DNA of 64,000 nt from CS4-C045 sp963844115 (GTDB lineage: Bacteria; Planctomycetota; Planctomycetia; Pirellulales; UBA7805). The stretch lies in assembly GCA_963844115.1 (NCBI GenBank), contig CAWJNN010000064.1:1-64000 (forward strand). Direction: 5' to 3'. The notes beneath the pieces were generated by a model that made no database searches, was not told the DNA's origin, and saw only the letters and a list, made by a program, of their open reading frames with translations. Positions 16,688-25,897 of this stretch are shown piece after piece; the first letter of the stretch is position 1, and every line of letters begins with the position of its first letter. A program made the translations under genes and the position numbers.

Positions 16688-16751
16688 CATGGGAGGGAGC
16701 CACGCTCTCCCTCTAAAGTCATGGGAGGGAGCCACGCTCTCCCTCTAAAGT
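16688..16751. repeat. 32-bp hairpin unit, two tandem copies
   Basis: The same 32 bases occur at 16688-16719 and 16720-16751. Each unit can fold as GGGAGGGAG...CTCTCCCT. The pair sits downstream of the exchanger gene and upstream of pyc, so it may end one transcript or be a dispersed REP-like palindrome in the pyc leader. Confidence 0.7.
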
Positions 16752-16845
16752 ACAGAGCCTGCCGCCAGCCTACGAGCAGGCACAGGTTTTACGAGACACC
16801 AAATCGTATCCGCATAGCGTTCCGAAATCGATCCGGCAAATCCGT

Positions 16846-17976
16846 TCAGCGATCGGCCGCTCCGTCGTTGTCCGCCACCGCCGAGAGCTCTGAATGATGT
16901 CCCCTCATGCCGCGGTAACACGCAACCATCAGTGTGACGACGGTCAGCGGAATCACAAAGCCGACCATTACGTCGGTCAGCGTGCGACTGTATGTACTTT
17001 CGGTTGCGTCCAGTACCAGGTAGGTCGTGTAGGCGACGTAGTAGAAGAAAAAAAGTCCGCCTTCCCAGCGGGCAATCCGGTTGCCCGTGAAAAAAATCGG
17101 CAGGCAAGCCACGGCCACGGCGATCATGACCGGGATATCAAACCGCAGCGCCGTCGGCGAGACGGCGATCCCCTCAGGCGCGACAAGGCTCGACAGGCCG
17201 AGCACACAGAGGATGTTAAAGAGATTGCTGCCCACGAGGTTTCCCACGGCAATGTCTCGCTCGCCTCGCACGGCGGCGACAATCGACGTAACCACTTCCG
17301 GCAGTGACGTGCCCGCGGCAACGATCGTCAGTCCGATGATCAACTCGCTCATGCCAAGTCGCTTCGCCACGGCCACGGATCCAGAAATCAATAAGTTCGA
17401 ACCGATGCCCAACAACACAAGTCCCACGACGATCAGGCCAAGTTGAATCAGCGTGCTGCGCATGCCGCGTTGCGCTATTGGGATCTCGTGAGAAAACTCT
17501 TCCTGTATCGCTCTGCTTTCCTTGCGGCTTTGGCGAATGCACCAATAGGTATAGGCCAATAGACAGCCGAAAAGCAGCAGGCCGTCGAGGCGGCCGATCC
17601 GTTGGTCCCAGCCAAGCACGAGCAACAGAAACGATGCGACAACCATCAGAGGCACGTCCCAGCGAATGAGTCGGCTCGACACCACCAGCGGCACGATCAG
17701 GGCGGAAATTCCGAGAATGAACAGCAGGTTAAAGATGTTGCTGCCCACGACATTGCCTACAGCGATATCCGAACTTCCCGCGACGGCAGATTGAATTGCC
17801 ACAGCCAACTCGGGCGCACTCGTTCCGAAGGCCACGACCGTCAGTCCGATTATCAGTGGTGATACGCGCGCCGCGGCGGCCAAACGAACGGCGCCTCGCA
17901 CGAGACATTCACCTCCGCTGATCAGGACCACCAGGCCGGCAACAATTTTCGCAATGTCCAGTGATGCGTCAGTCAA
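16846..17976 (-). CDS. Sodium/calcium exchanger family membrane protein (YrbG/CaCA type)
   Basis: 376 residues with two homologous halves. The alpha-1 repeat reads VVAFGTSAPELAVAIQSA with GNVVGSNIFNLLFILG; the alpha-2 repeat reads VAAGTSLPEVVTSIVAA with GNLVGSNLFNILCVLG; these carry the ion-binding Glu and Asn residues. About ten membrane helices, with an acidic loop (QSRKESRAIQEEFSHEI) in the middle. It exports Ca2+ (or moves K+/Na+) in exchange for Na+. The best start is a TTG at 17976; no ATG fits before the first helix and no strong SD is visible, so the start is uncertain by a few codons. Confidence 0.9.
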   Translation of the reverse strand: MTDASLDIAKIVAGLVVLISGGECLVRGAVRLAAAARVSPLIIGLTVVAFGTSAPELAVAIQSAVAGSSDIAVGNVVGSNIFNLLFILGISALIVPLVVSSRLIRWDVPLMVVASFLLLVLGWDQRIGRLDGLLLFGCLLAYTYWCIRQSRKESRAIQEEFSHEIPIAQRGMRSTLIQLGLIVVGLVLLGIGSNLLISGSVAVAKRLGMSELIIGLTIVAAGTSLPEVVTSIVAAVRGERDIAVGNLVGSNLFNILCVLGLSSLVAPEGIAVSPTALRFDIPVMIAVAVACLPIFFTGNRIARWEGGLFFFYYVAYTTYLVLDATESTYSRTLTDVMVGFVIPLTVVTLMVACYRGMRGHHSELSAVADNDGAADR

Positions 17977-18123
17977 GTGTGTTATCCCATGGGGTCAGGA
18001 ACAAGTCACCAACGGCGCCGCACGACGCGCCAAGCAATGCTCATTCGGCGTTTCGGTTACCTGCTCCATCTGCGTGGTCGTCCGCTTGTTTGCGCAACGG
18101 GGCTACCTTGGCATACTTGCCCA

Positions 18124-19518
18124 TCAAGATGCCGGAGTTTCTTCGGCCTTGCCATCGTCATCGATCGGCGCAGTATCGGCAGGCGTGCCGGTCGCATGTT
18201 CATCGCCGGGCAAAGCTTGATCCAGCGTAAAGCAAAGCCGCACGGTGCGGTCGTCGCGAACTTCCAGTACTTCGGCGGTGCCGCCTTCAAAGCCGACGCG
18301 GTCACCGACCGAGGGCAGCTTGCCGCTGCGCGTCATCCACGCCCCGGCCACGGTGTCCATGTCCGGATCGGAAAACTCGATATTTAGTTTCTGCTCGACC
18401 TCTTCGACCGGCGTGCTTCCGAGCACGATGTACTGTCCCGGTCCGCTCGGCACAATATTCGGCGCAGGTACGTCGAATTCGTCCTCGACCGGGCCGACGA
18501 TCTTTTCCAGTACATTCTCCAGCGTCACGATGCCGATGGTCGTGCCGTATTCGTCGACAACAAATGCCAACAGTTGATGCGACGCCTGAAAATGCCGCAA
18601 AACGCGGCTGATCGGCATGCTTTCCGGCACTTTGCGCGACGGGCGGATCACGCTGCGAAAGTCAAAGTCCACCGCGTCGGGATCGACGCCGACCAGGTCT
18701 TTCATGTGGACGACACCGAGAACTTTGTCAAGCGAACCATCGCACAGCGGATAACGGGTGTGCCTGGTGCGGCGGGCCAATTCCAAACACTCTGGCAGCG
18801 TCTGCTCGACGTCGAAAAAGATAACTTCGGACCGCGGCAGCATGACGCGACGGCAGACGATGTCGTCGAATTCGAAAACGGCGTTGAGCAAGTGGTGCTC
18901 GGATTTCGTCATGTGACCGTGCTTGTGGGCTTCGTAGAGCAGCAGTCGCAGTTCCTCTTCGGTCAGCGGCCCTTCGTGTTCGGCAGCGCCCTTTAATCCG
19001 ACCAGCCGCAGTAAAAATGCTGTCGAGGCATTCAGCGCTACCAGAAATGGATAAGACACGATGTAGAACATCTTCAGAGGCGCAGCGCACCAGAGGGACA
19101 TCACCTCCGGCCGGCGAATCGCAAAGATTTTCGGCGCCTGCTCGCCGACGACCAGGTGCAAGGCGGTGATCGTCGTAAACGCGATGGCGAAGGCGATGCC
19201 GTGCAGTAATTTCTCGGAATGCACGCCGATCGACGCCAGCACCGGTTGGAGTAGGTGCGCGAACGCCGGTTCGCCGATCCAACCCAAGCCGAGCGACGCC
19301 ATCGTGATGCCCAACTGGCACGCGGCCAGCGAAGCGTCGAGCCGCTCGGCCAGCCACTTGGCGGTCCTGGCAAACGGCTTTCGCCGCGCGATCAACTGCT
19401 CGATGCGGCTGAGCCGCACTTTGACCAGCGCAAACTCGGCGGCCACGAAAAATCCGTTCAACAGCACGAGGACCAGGGCGCCCAGAATCAGGATCAGGTC
19501 AGTCAGCCAGGGTTCCAC
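18124..19518 (-). CDS. CNNM/HlyC-CorC family transporter-associated protein
   Basis: 464 residues. N-terminal DUF21 (CNNM) membrane domain of four helices (~1-190; LNGFFVAAEFALVKVRLSRIEQL is characteristic), two CBS domains (~205-335; VMLPRSEVIFFD, VVDEYGTTIGIVTLENVLE) and a C-terminal CorC/HlyC domain (~350-440; SDPDMDTVAGAWMTRSGKLP). Despite the name 'hemolysin', the family is tied to Mg2+/Co2+ efflux. The tail after ~440 is acidic and disordered. It is followed at once upstream (minus-strand order) by the DksA-type gene, nine bases apart. Confidence 0.9.
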   Translation of the reverse strand: MEPWLTDLILILGALVLVLLNGFFVAAEFALVKVRLSRIEQLIARRKPFARTAKWLAERLDASLAACQLGITMASLGLGWIGEPAFAHLLQPVLASIGVHSEKLLHGIAFAIAFTTITALHLVVGEQAPKIFAIRRPEVMSLWCAAPLKMFYIVSYPFLVALNASTAFLLRLVGLKGAAEHEGPLTEEELRLLLYEAHKHGHMTKSEHHLLNAVFEFDDIVCRRVMLPRSEVIFFDVEQTLPECLELARRTRHTRYPLCDGSLDKVLGVVHMKDLVGVDPDAVDFDFRSVIRPSRKVPESMPISRVLRHFQASHQLLAFVVDEYGTTIGIVTLENVLEKIVGPVEDEFDVPAPNIVPSGPGQYIVLGSTPVEEVEQKLNIEFSDPDMDTVAGAWMTRSGKLPSVGDRVGFEGGTAEVLEVRDDRTVRLCFTLDQALPGDEHATGTPADTAPIDDDGKAEETPAS

Positions 19519-19527
19519 TTTGATAAT

Positions 19528-19863
19528 TTATCCGGTCGATCCGTGTTCCGACTCGCGCTGGCAGCGAACACAGGTCGCCGCGTAGGGTACAGCCTTAAGC
19601 CTTTCCAGTCGAATATCCTTGCCACATGCTTCGCACAAACCGTAACTGCCGTCTCGCATCTGCCGCAGCGCCCGATCGATCGCTTCAAGCTCCTCGCTTT
19701 CGCCCTCGACTAGACTTGAGGTGGTCCCGTCGTCGTACCATTCGTCGTCATCTTCGTCGTGACCGCTGAGCAGCGAAAGATCGCCGCGGAGTGCGCCGGT
19801 CAGTTCGTCGCGTCGCTTGTGCAAAGCAGCCCGCAGGCTTTCGAACGCTTCTTTGCGATTCAT
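19528..19863 (-). CDS. DksA/TraR-type zinc-finger protein
   Basis: 111 residues from the ATG at 19863 (AAGGAG 12 bases upstream; an in-frame GTG at 19893 would add 10). A helical N-terminal part with an acidic cluster (GHDEDDDEWYDDG) precedes DRALRQMRDGSYGLCEACG, KDIRLERLKAVPYAATCVRCQ. The four cysteines CxxC...CxxC form the zinc finger. DksA-like proteins bind the secondary channel of RNA polymerase or act as small regulators. It sits directly upstream of the CorC gene and may be cotranscribed with it. Confidence 0.85.
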   Translation of the reverse strand: MNRKEAFESLRAALHKRRDELTGALRGDLSLLSGHDEDDDEWYDDGTTSSLVEGESEELEAIDRALRQMRDGSYGLCEACGKDIRLERLKAVPYAATCVRCQRESEHGSTG

Positions 19864-19991
19864 GGCGTCTATTTTCTCCTTGGAGGTAGGCACGGATTGT
19901 AGACGGATTACGCGTTGGAAGGCAACTGCGATGCCAATCGCATCCCGTGAAAACTAGTATTGCAGACGTCGCTTGTCGGCTGGTTGGAATC

Positions 19992-20345
19992 CTATTCCGC
20001 CAGCGGTTGATCCAGCAGCCAGTCTTCGAGAATGACGTGTTCGACTCGCGGAGCGCAAAACAGCGACGATTTGTGCGGCAGCAGCGAGCGTAGCCATGGG
20101 TGGCAGACGACGCTGGCCAGCGCCTCGCCGCCGAGGCGGCTGCCGGTTTGTGACGCGACGTTTTCGGCAACGCGCCGGAACGTCGCCAGAATGAGATTCG
20201 GCGCGGCGCCGACGTGGATGACCGTTTGAATCCCTGTGGCGAACGTTTCTTCAATCGCCGTCCACAGCAGCTGTGGATGGTCGGTCCACTTACAGAGGAT
20301 GTCGCCGGCCGTCTGGCGCAGGATCGAATCACTTTCGAGTGACAT
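19992..20345 (-). pseudogene. C-terminal fragment of an ACP S-malonyltransferase-like protein
   Basis: The minus-strand frame ending at 19992 reads LWTAIEETFATGIQTVIHVGAAPNLI, where IHVG replaces the usual 'EVGPG' region of FabD-type acyltransferases, then TFRRVAENVASQTG and a planctomycete-type tail ending FCAPRVEHVILEDWLLDQ. The catalytic GxSxG part is missing, and no start or ribosome site fits. Near 20320-20345 its frame runs into the serine recombinase remnant on the opposite strand, so it was probably cut by an insertion or deletion. Assignment is from pattern memory of related proteins, hence moderate confidence. Confidence 0.45.
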
Positions 20346-20955
20346 TCCAGCGTTGTGGAACGCCGGCACGACAACCGGCATGGATCGCCAAACTATCTTC
20401 CGCGCGTTGGTCGAACGCATTGTGATCGAAACGGTTGGTCGCACCGAGTACGTCAACGTAATGATTCGTTGGTCCGGTGGTTTTGAAAGTCGTCATCGAA
20501 TCCTGAAACCGGTGCAACGTTTTGAGTGGCTGGAGTCAGCGTCGGAAATTCGTGAGTTGATCGAGCGACGAAAACGCGAAGGCAAGACCCACACCGAAGT
20601 CTCCGAGGAACTCAATCGTGAAGGATATCACTCGACAAGCTGTGGGGCATTCACGCCGGCGATCGTGTCATCACTATGCAAGAAGTTTCGCGATGAATCG
20701 CAAGTCGATGTCCGCGTGCATCAGTCAAACCAATGGGGTCTTCGAGAACTCGCGCACGAACTGGGCTTGCGTAAAGAAACATTGAACACCTGGCGACGTC
20801 GTGGCTGGGTGCATGCGACGCAGGAATCAACGCGTTGGACTTTTTGGGCGAACGAAGAAGAACTCACCCGACTTCGCAAACTGGTCGATCACAATCGACA
20901 GGGCCTACAAAAGACCCCCACTGAACTGACCACCCCGACCATGAAAACCAATTGA
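20320..20955 (+). pseudogene. C-terminal fragment of a large serine recombinase
   Basis: The frame reads RIESLSSDIPALWNAGTT, DRQTIFRALVERIVIETVG, VNVMIRWSGGFESRHRIL, then a helical RERKREGK-like region (IRELIERRKREGKTHTEVSEE), a YHSTSCGAFTP stretch and a helix-turn-helix-like end (LRELAHELGLRKETLNTWRRR). This is the order of the zinc-ribbon/coiled-coil to C-terminal part of planctomycete recombinases of the 'recombinase family'. The N-terminal catalytic domain with the active serine is absent. It lies head-on against the acyltransferase fragment. A dead mobile element end is the simplest reading. Confidence 0.65.
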
Positions 20956-20994
20956 AACCCCTTGAACACAGATCTGCCAAGGAGGGCATTGTGA

Positions 20995-21174
20995 CTACTT
21001 CACCATCCACTGATAGGCGATCAGGTCCACGAGATACTTTTGCAAGCCTTCCGCAATCAAACGCTCAAAACCCTCGAAATCAGCATCCTTGAAAAAGATG
21101 TCGTGCCGTGCGTTGCCTCGATTGAGCGCGTGATAAATGCCGCCTGCTTCATCGGCTCGTGGTGGTCTGCCCAT
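20995..21174 (-). pseudogene. N-terminal fragment of a REP-associated (Y1) transposase
   Basis: From the ATG at 21174 the frame reads MGRPPRADEAGGIYHALNRG, NARHDIFFKDADFEGFERL, ending LIAYQWMVK and a stop at 20995. The start 'GGIYHALNRGN' is typical of RAYT proteins, and the frame stops exactly where the HUH motif (normally QWMxNHWH) should begin. Only 59 residues remain, so it cannot be active. Confidence 0.75.
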
Positions 21175-21261
21175 GATGATTCTCGCAAAGTGGTTTCAAT
21201 CAATCCACCAAAACGTAACCATCTGGATGAAACTTGCCTAGACCCTAGAAACGGTACTTGA

Positions 21262-21622
21262 CACCTTTATTCTTCAATCCTCTCCCAACTCGCCGCCAGC
21301 GACCTGTCCGATCTGTTCGGCATCGATCTTGACTTCGGTGGCGCGACGAGCGCCACCGCCGATCCGCCACCTACCACAAAATCGAAGAAAGCGGCCACGA
21401 ACAAAGCGGCAGTGAAAAAGGTAATTAAAAAACTGACAGCCACACGCCAGAAGACGTCATCCGCAAAGGCAACCAAGCAACGGACAGCCACACGCAAGAA
21501 GACTTCGCCCGCAAAGGTAACGAAGAAGCAGACAGCCACACGCAAGAAGACTTCACTCACAAAGACTTCGCGCAAGTGCAGGCAAGGTGAAGCGGAGGGT
21601 CGTCCGGAAGAAAAAGACCTAG
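21262..21622 (+). pseudogene. Lys-rich, histone H1-like C-terminal tail of an unidentified protein
   Basis: No start codon fits the beginning. The frame reads SDLSDLFGIDLDFGG, then a Pro/Lys linker and three tandem 48-bp units (21436, 21484, 21532) coding for TATRKKTSPAKVTKKQ-like blocks, a pattern like the Lys/Ala-rich tails of many planctomycete DNA-binding proteins. One base too many near 21580 leads out of frame; shifting back gives KVKRRVVRKKKT and a stop at 21622. The host protein is unknown. It follows the RAYT fragment and is probably a leftover of a gene cut upstream. Confidence 0.45.
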
Positions 21623-22073
21623 AAAGCTGCACGACGTCTTGGTTAAAATTCTCCGGAGTGGTGCCGCCAAAGCGCAAATCCGAGCATAGAGGCTCAGCCT
21701 CCATCCCGTGGCGAATATCAACATCTATTGCGGGTTGATCAGGGGTGAAGGTCCGTTGCGCCAGGTATCATTTTGGCCTTTGCCCTTGAGCCGAGCCACC
21801 ACATCCGGAAGTCGAGGGTCCACCGAACCGATCGCTCACCTGCATCGGTCCCGCGCACCCAAACCGCGGCGGTCGATGTGACTGAGGTCGGTTGGCGACT
21901 TCAGCGATCGTTTACTCGGGACGGATTGTCCTGTGTGCGCGAGGTTCAACACATTTCGCGGTCGGGCTGCGTCCAAGAAACGGTCGTGAGATGGCGCATG
22001 CTGAAAAACGTATGGCGTTATCAAAACAGGAGACGGGCATAATGACATGCGCGTTTACGTCGTGCGTGTCTCG
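21623..22073. other. No gene recognised
   Basis: Short frames on both strands have no family look. No palindrome or repeat of note was found. The segment continues the zone of gene debris. Confidence 0.4.
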
Positions 22074-22389
22074 TTACCCTTCAGTTGATGGTTCAGGCGG
22101 ATACTTCAAAATCAAGGGTGTGCCTACGTAATCATAGATGCGGATGGTCAGCACATCGTCGTTTTTCTCAACCGTGAAATTGCCCGGAGTATCTTCAATC
22201 TTGATTTGGCCTCCAGAAACTCTGTTTGAGGTGCCGAAAATTGGGTATTGTTCATTCCACTCTGCGAGCTCAGCTAGAATGTGCTGAGCGATCTGAGCTT
22301 CATTCAGATGCAGCAACCCCCGGTCTTTTTTAAGAATTTCGGCAATGACGTAGTACAGTTCGCCAGCGGACGAGCGCACGACCGTACCC
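22074..22389 (-). CDS. Hypothetical protein
   Basis: From the ATG at 22389 it reads MGTVVRSSAGELYYVIAEIL, then DRGLLHLNEAQIAQHILAEL and a beta-rich end (GNFTVEKNDDVLTIRIYDY). About 104 residues, no signal peptide. I do not recognise a family. It follows the DUF2330 gene closely; if the frameshift proposed there is corrected, the upstream frame runs over the start of this gene, so the exact start or a fusion to the upstream gene cannot be decided. Confidence 0.45.
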
Positions 22390-22451
22390 ATGAGTGACGT
22401 GGGTCTCGTCAGCCCCAATCTTTGGCAAGCCGATGAACACCATTATCGATA

Positions 22452-23699
22452 TCAGCAAAACGAGCACCGTGGCAGGCAGGAGACTCTTGCGGAGGTAGAG
22501 TCCTCCGTTTCGCGCAGTCGCTTTCCAAAGGCGATGATCATGACGAAGCAGAATAGTCCCAGGAGAGCGATGAAGACCATGGCGGCGACAAATCGGGCGC
22601 CGGCCTGACTGAAGAAATGTTGTTGGTATGGTGCGTACTCCAGGGACGTGAAGCGCAAATCATCTGTCATCTCCCTCCCGGCGATCTCCCCGGTTAGTTT
22701 GGTCAGGATGCATCCAGGCCACATCAGGCTGCAAGCTTCTGGATGTCCGACATCTTGTCCGGTGTCGGCTCCCGAATAGTAGTGTTCGAACCCGTACACG
22801 TGTTCCTCATCGCGCCCCTTTTGTGATCGATCGAACTTGTCGCAGAACTCCGTCTCAAGCAGTGCGCTTGAGACACGGTTAGCAGCAACTACAAAAAGCT
22901 CGAAGAATGTGTTCCCACCGGGCAGGGAGGTCAGCTTGAGAGGGTAGACGGCTTCCTTGGATTCGAAAACCAGTTTGATCGGATGCGGGGCACTTTTGCC
23001 TCCTTCCTCCCGTGTAAGTTTAATCGCAACGAAAACCCATTTGTCTTTCGCGTAATCCGCGATGATGGGAAGTGCGTTTTGAGGCAGGGCGGCGAAACCA
23101 TGCTGCGACAGCCAGGCGTCGAGGTCCTCCGCTTTCTCTACACGAAGTACAACGATATCGTACGCTCCAACTCGTGCGGTCTTGTCCACATGAACCGACG
23201 ACGCGTTGGCTGTCGCTCTCGCGCCGCCATCCAAGCTGGCGGGAAGTAGCAAAGCCGACCCGCACATCAGAATTAGAAGAAGCAGTGAAAAGCTCGCGAA
23301 CCATTCGCGTTTAAACTGGAAAATGCCCACCAGTAGGACACCGAGTATCGCGACGAAAGCTACGGAGCGAGCTTCTTGAGAAAGGTCGTGCGTGATCTTC
23401 GGCTGAAGACAGAAATTGAGTGTTTTTAGGGCTCCCGGCGAGACCTTCTTCATTTCAGCGGGTAAATTCGGAACGGGAATGATCCAGCCCAATTCTTGCG
23501 CCTCGGAGTCAAGCGCCGACGAGATGATCAGTGTTTCCGTGCCATCCTTCCACGCGATGATTGCACGCTGGCCCGGGATCTCTGGCATCTTTTTCACGGC
23601 TTTGGCTGGAATATAGCATCCATCTGCCAGCGACGACTTAGGAGAGCCCAGCGAGGAAAGGAGGAATACTGAAAGCAGCAACACGCGCCACTTGAACAT
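22452..23699 (-). CDS. DUF2330-domain membrane protein, probable 3' frameshift
   Basis: 415 residues as read. Signal peptide or first helix (MFKWRVLLLSVFLLSSLGSP), then CYIPAKAVKKMPEIPGQRAI and ETLIISSALDSEAQELGWII, characteristic of DUF2330. A membrane segment pair (FVAILGVLLVGIF, FSLLLLILMCGSALLLPA) interrupts the domain, whose second half (FAALPQNALPIIADYAKDKW) follows. A last helix near 370 (FVAAMVFIALLGLFCFVMII) ends the read. One base missing near 22503 would switch to a frame coding RKSLLPATVLVLLISIMVF, an obvious extra helix, so the true C-terminus is probably longer than the stop at 22452 suggests. Function unknown; a surface or envelope protein. Confidence 0.7.
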   Translation of the reverse strand: MFKWRVLLLSVFLLSSLGSPKSSLADGCYIPAKAVKKMPEIPGQRAIIAWKDGTETLIISSALDSEAQELGWIIPVPNLPAEMKKVSPGALKTLNFCLQPKITHDLSQEARSVAFVAILGVLLVGIFQFKREWFASFSLLLLILMCGSALLLPASLDGGARATANASSVHVDKTARVGAYDIVVLRVEKAEDLDAWLSQHGFAALPQNALPIIADYAKDKWVFVAIKLTREEGGKSAPHPIKLVFESKEAVYPLKLTSLPGGNTFFELFVVAANRVSSALLETEFCDKFDRSQKGRDEEHVYGFEHYYSGADTGQDVGHPEACSLMWPGCILTKLTGEIAGREMTDDLRFTSLEYAPYQQHFFSQAGARFVAAMVFIALLGLFCFVMIIAFGKRLRETEDSTSARVSCLPRCSFC

Positions 23700-23836
23700 G
23701 GTTCAGTTCCTCCTTTCCGGTGCCGTAAAACCGCCAACGATCGTGTGGGCGGAAATTTCCGTACCGAGGCTGCTTAGGATATCGAACCCCATAGGTGGTA
23801 CGGCGTCAGACTCGGATGCACGCGATTTGTAACGCA

Positions 23837-24274
23837 TCATTTCCTGAGCGCGGCCAACACATGATCCGAATATGTCTGAGTACTTTGCATAGATCCAAGC
23901 AATCGGCCTACCGCAGTCTTCGGCGGTACGTCTTCGTATTGGAACATGGGCATATCGGCAAGTTCAAGCGGCCAGAGGATGCGGCTGGCGAAATCAGTAG
24001 ACGACGAAAGGGTGAGTCGAAACGTGATGCCAAGCCGTGCGCCGAGAGCAGCAAGAAAGGCGTCGCGGCCAGCGGCATAGAAGGAAGCTTCGTACCACAT
24101 TTCGGGACCGGTGGCGAAGCACAGGAAATAGTCATCGACGAACGGTCCGTTTTGATTGGTGGCCTCGCCAATTATTCGAATGTCATCAACGCGGATCGTC
24201 CAGTCCGAGTAGTCGATCGACGTGTATTGAATCACGTCGCCGTCGAGCTTGATATTTCCTGAGCCATCCGACAT
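23837..24274 (-). CDS. Hypothetical protein
   Basis: About 145 residues from the second ATG (24274). MSDGSGNIKLDGDVIQYTSI, then WTIRVDDIRIIGEATNQNGP and DDYFLCFATGPEMWYEASFY are beta-rich, followed by a helix (RDAFLAALGARLGITFRLTL). No signal peptide and no membrane segment; it could be a small cytoplasmic beta-barrel or PH-like domain. No family recognised, neighbours give no clue. The even coding look supports a real gene. Confidence 0.6.
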   Translation of the reverse strand: MSDGSGNIKLDGDVIQYTSIDYSDWTIRVDDIRIIGEATNQNGPFVDDYFLCFATGPEMWYEASFYAAGRDAFLAALGARLGITFRLTLSSSTDFASRILWPLELADMPMFQYEDVPPKTAVGRLLGSMQSTQTYSDHVLAALRK

Positions 24275-24418
24275 GGGCATGATCCATAACGCTCCGCGTC
24301 ACGGGGCGTGCGGAGTTGACTTTCCATTTGACACCGGCCCGTTCGCACGCTCCAGTGCATGCGGTCGTTACCCCTCAGTTTGCGAACGAAATATGGATTT
24401 CGGTTTGGATGTGGATCC

Positions 24419-24979
24419 TCAAAATGCGATTTTGTAGTAAATGATCGCAACAATCACGATAGCCGCGTCAATCACGATTCTGAAGTCCCATATCAGTTCA
24501 ATCAATTTCTCATTAGCCGTTAATGTCCGGGCAAGTAGCATCAAAAACACATTTGCAAATGTCGTTAGTGCGAATGTAATAAACGCAAGGAGTAACACAA
24601 ACCCCAGCCCGAGATTCTGGCCGGGGGCCGGTTTGTACAGCGAAACCACAATAACGAGTCCAATTAGGAAATTTGCCGCCCAAGCAAAGGCTACCGCTGG
24701 TCGAAAAAGAGACGGGATAGCCGGTTGATTCTTTGAGATTGCGAATGGAGTCGGGATTTCGCGACAACAAACGGTTTTCCAAGTCAAATATTGAGCCCCA
24801 AATTGCGATGGAACCATGATCAACATGATTGGCAGCCACCAGCTGGGCGGAATGTTGTGCATCACCTGCTGGGGTCTCGTGATGAAAACAATGCCAATCA
24901 ACGTGACCGATGACAGAATCGCGAACATAGTGTTGAACAATACTGCCGCATGGTAGCCGAAGTTGCGAATGAAGTTCAT
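24419..24979 (-). CDS. Hypothetical four-helix membrane protein
   Basis: 186 residues. Four membrane segments are clear: VLFNTMFAILSSVTLIGIVF, WWLPIMLIMVPSQFG, VAFAWAANFLIGLVIVVSL, and GLGFVLLLAFITFALTTFAN, with a fifth hydrophobic end (IVIDAAIVIVAIIYY). No charged catalytic motif. No family recognised. It lies alone between two orphan genes in the same direction. Confidence 0.6.
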   Translation of the reverse strand: MNFIRNFGYHAAVLFNTMFAILSSVTLIGIVFITRPQQVMHNIPPSWWLPIMLIMVPSQFGAQYLTWKTVCCREIPTPFAISKNQPAIPSLFRPAVAFAWAANFLIGLVIVVSLYKPAPGQNLGLGFVLLLAFITFALTTFANVFLMLLARTLTANEKLIELIWDFRIVIDAAIVIVAIIYYKIAF

Positions 24980-25114
24980 CTGGAAAGCGATGCCTGTACT
25001 TGGCGCAAGGTCAAGCGGGGTAACGTCCGAGCTGACCGGGAGGCCGCCAATCAGCTATCCGCTGGATTCCCACCGGATCGGCCGCTCGGGTCCAGCGACT
25101 TGTTACCGCCCCGT

Positions 25115-25649
25115 TCAGCGTCTCGGTGGGGGAGCCAATTGGTCGATTCCAGGAAGCCATTGTCCGAAAAAGCGGCTCGCTTCTGGATCTTTTTCCATTC
25201 CGCTGATCACGTATTTTCCAAAAGCGCCGCCGCCACATGCGTAGTACCCGAAGGCACCGCCACCAACAGCGACTACGCCGATTGCGCCGCCACCTAGGGC
25301 AATCGCACCGATCGCTAGGCCACCGATACCAAGGAGCACCCCGATTGAGCAGCCGCCGAGTGAAATAATGCCCAGGGCCAGGCCGCCGAGCGCGATAATG
25401 CCGCGCAAATCCACCCACTGCCACGATACCAGTCGCGATGTCCCCAACAGCGACGATCCCGCGAGCATGACCACGGACCTCACTCTTGTCAGCGTCTGGC
25501 CCAATGGCAATGTCATACAACGGAAGGCCCCAGACGTAGTTTCGGGAGCGCTTGCGCACGCCGCACCGGCCTGACCCATATTTCAGTGCAGCAACTTCGC
25601 GTTCCAGTGCATCGACCTTCTGTTGTAGTTGTTCGGAGTCTTCAGCCAT
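25115..25649 (-). CDS. GIxALGG-repeat protein with N-terminal coiled coil, one frameshift
   Basis: The start (25649) reads MAEDSEQLQQKVDALEREVA, a short coiled coil, then a beta-rich part (YVWGLPLYDIAIGP) and hydrophobic repeats of about eight residues (GIVAVGD, GIVAVGG). One extra base near 25407 shifts the frame; the repeats continue as GIIALGGLALGIISLGG, AIGAIALGGGAIGVVAVGG and end with KDPEASRFFGQWLPG. Repaired length is about 178 residues. Such repeats suggest a membrane-lying or beta-solenoid structure; the family is common in planctomycetes but its function is unknown to me. Fragments of the two frames overlap, which would mislead gene callers. Confidence 0.65.
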
Positions 25650-25897
25650 TAATGAGACCTCGGCGGTAACTATTAATTACATGGGTGCTGAGATTCGTTC
25701 CACCGTCAGGGCTGGCGGCGTAACACGCGTATGTAACTGTGTGATTTTATGGCATGAGATATGTAGCTGCAAGGAATTCTGCGGAATTCTGCGACTTTGG
25801 CCGGCCGGGTTACACGGGCGGTGTAAACCGCCATAGGCATCTTTTCACGGCCTGACCCCACATCCTCCCCCATGGTCGGATGGGCTTCCAAGTCCGC

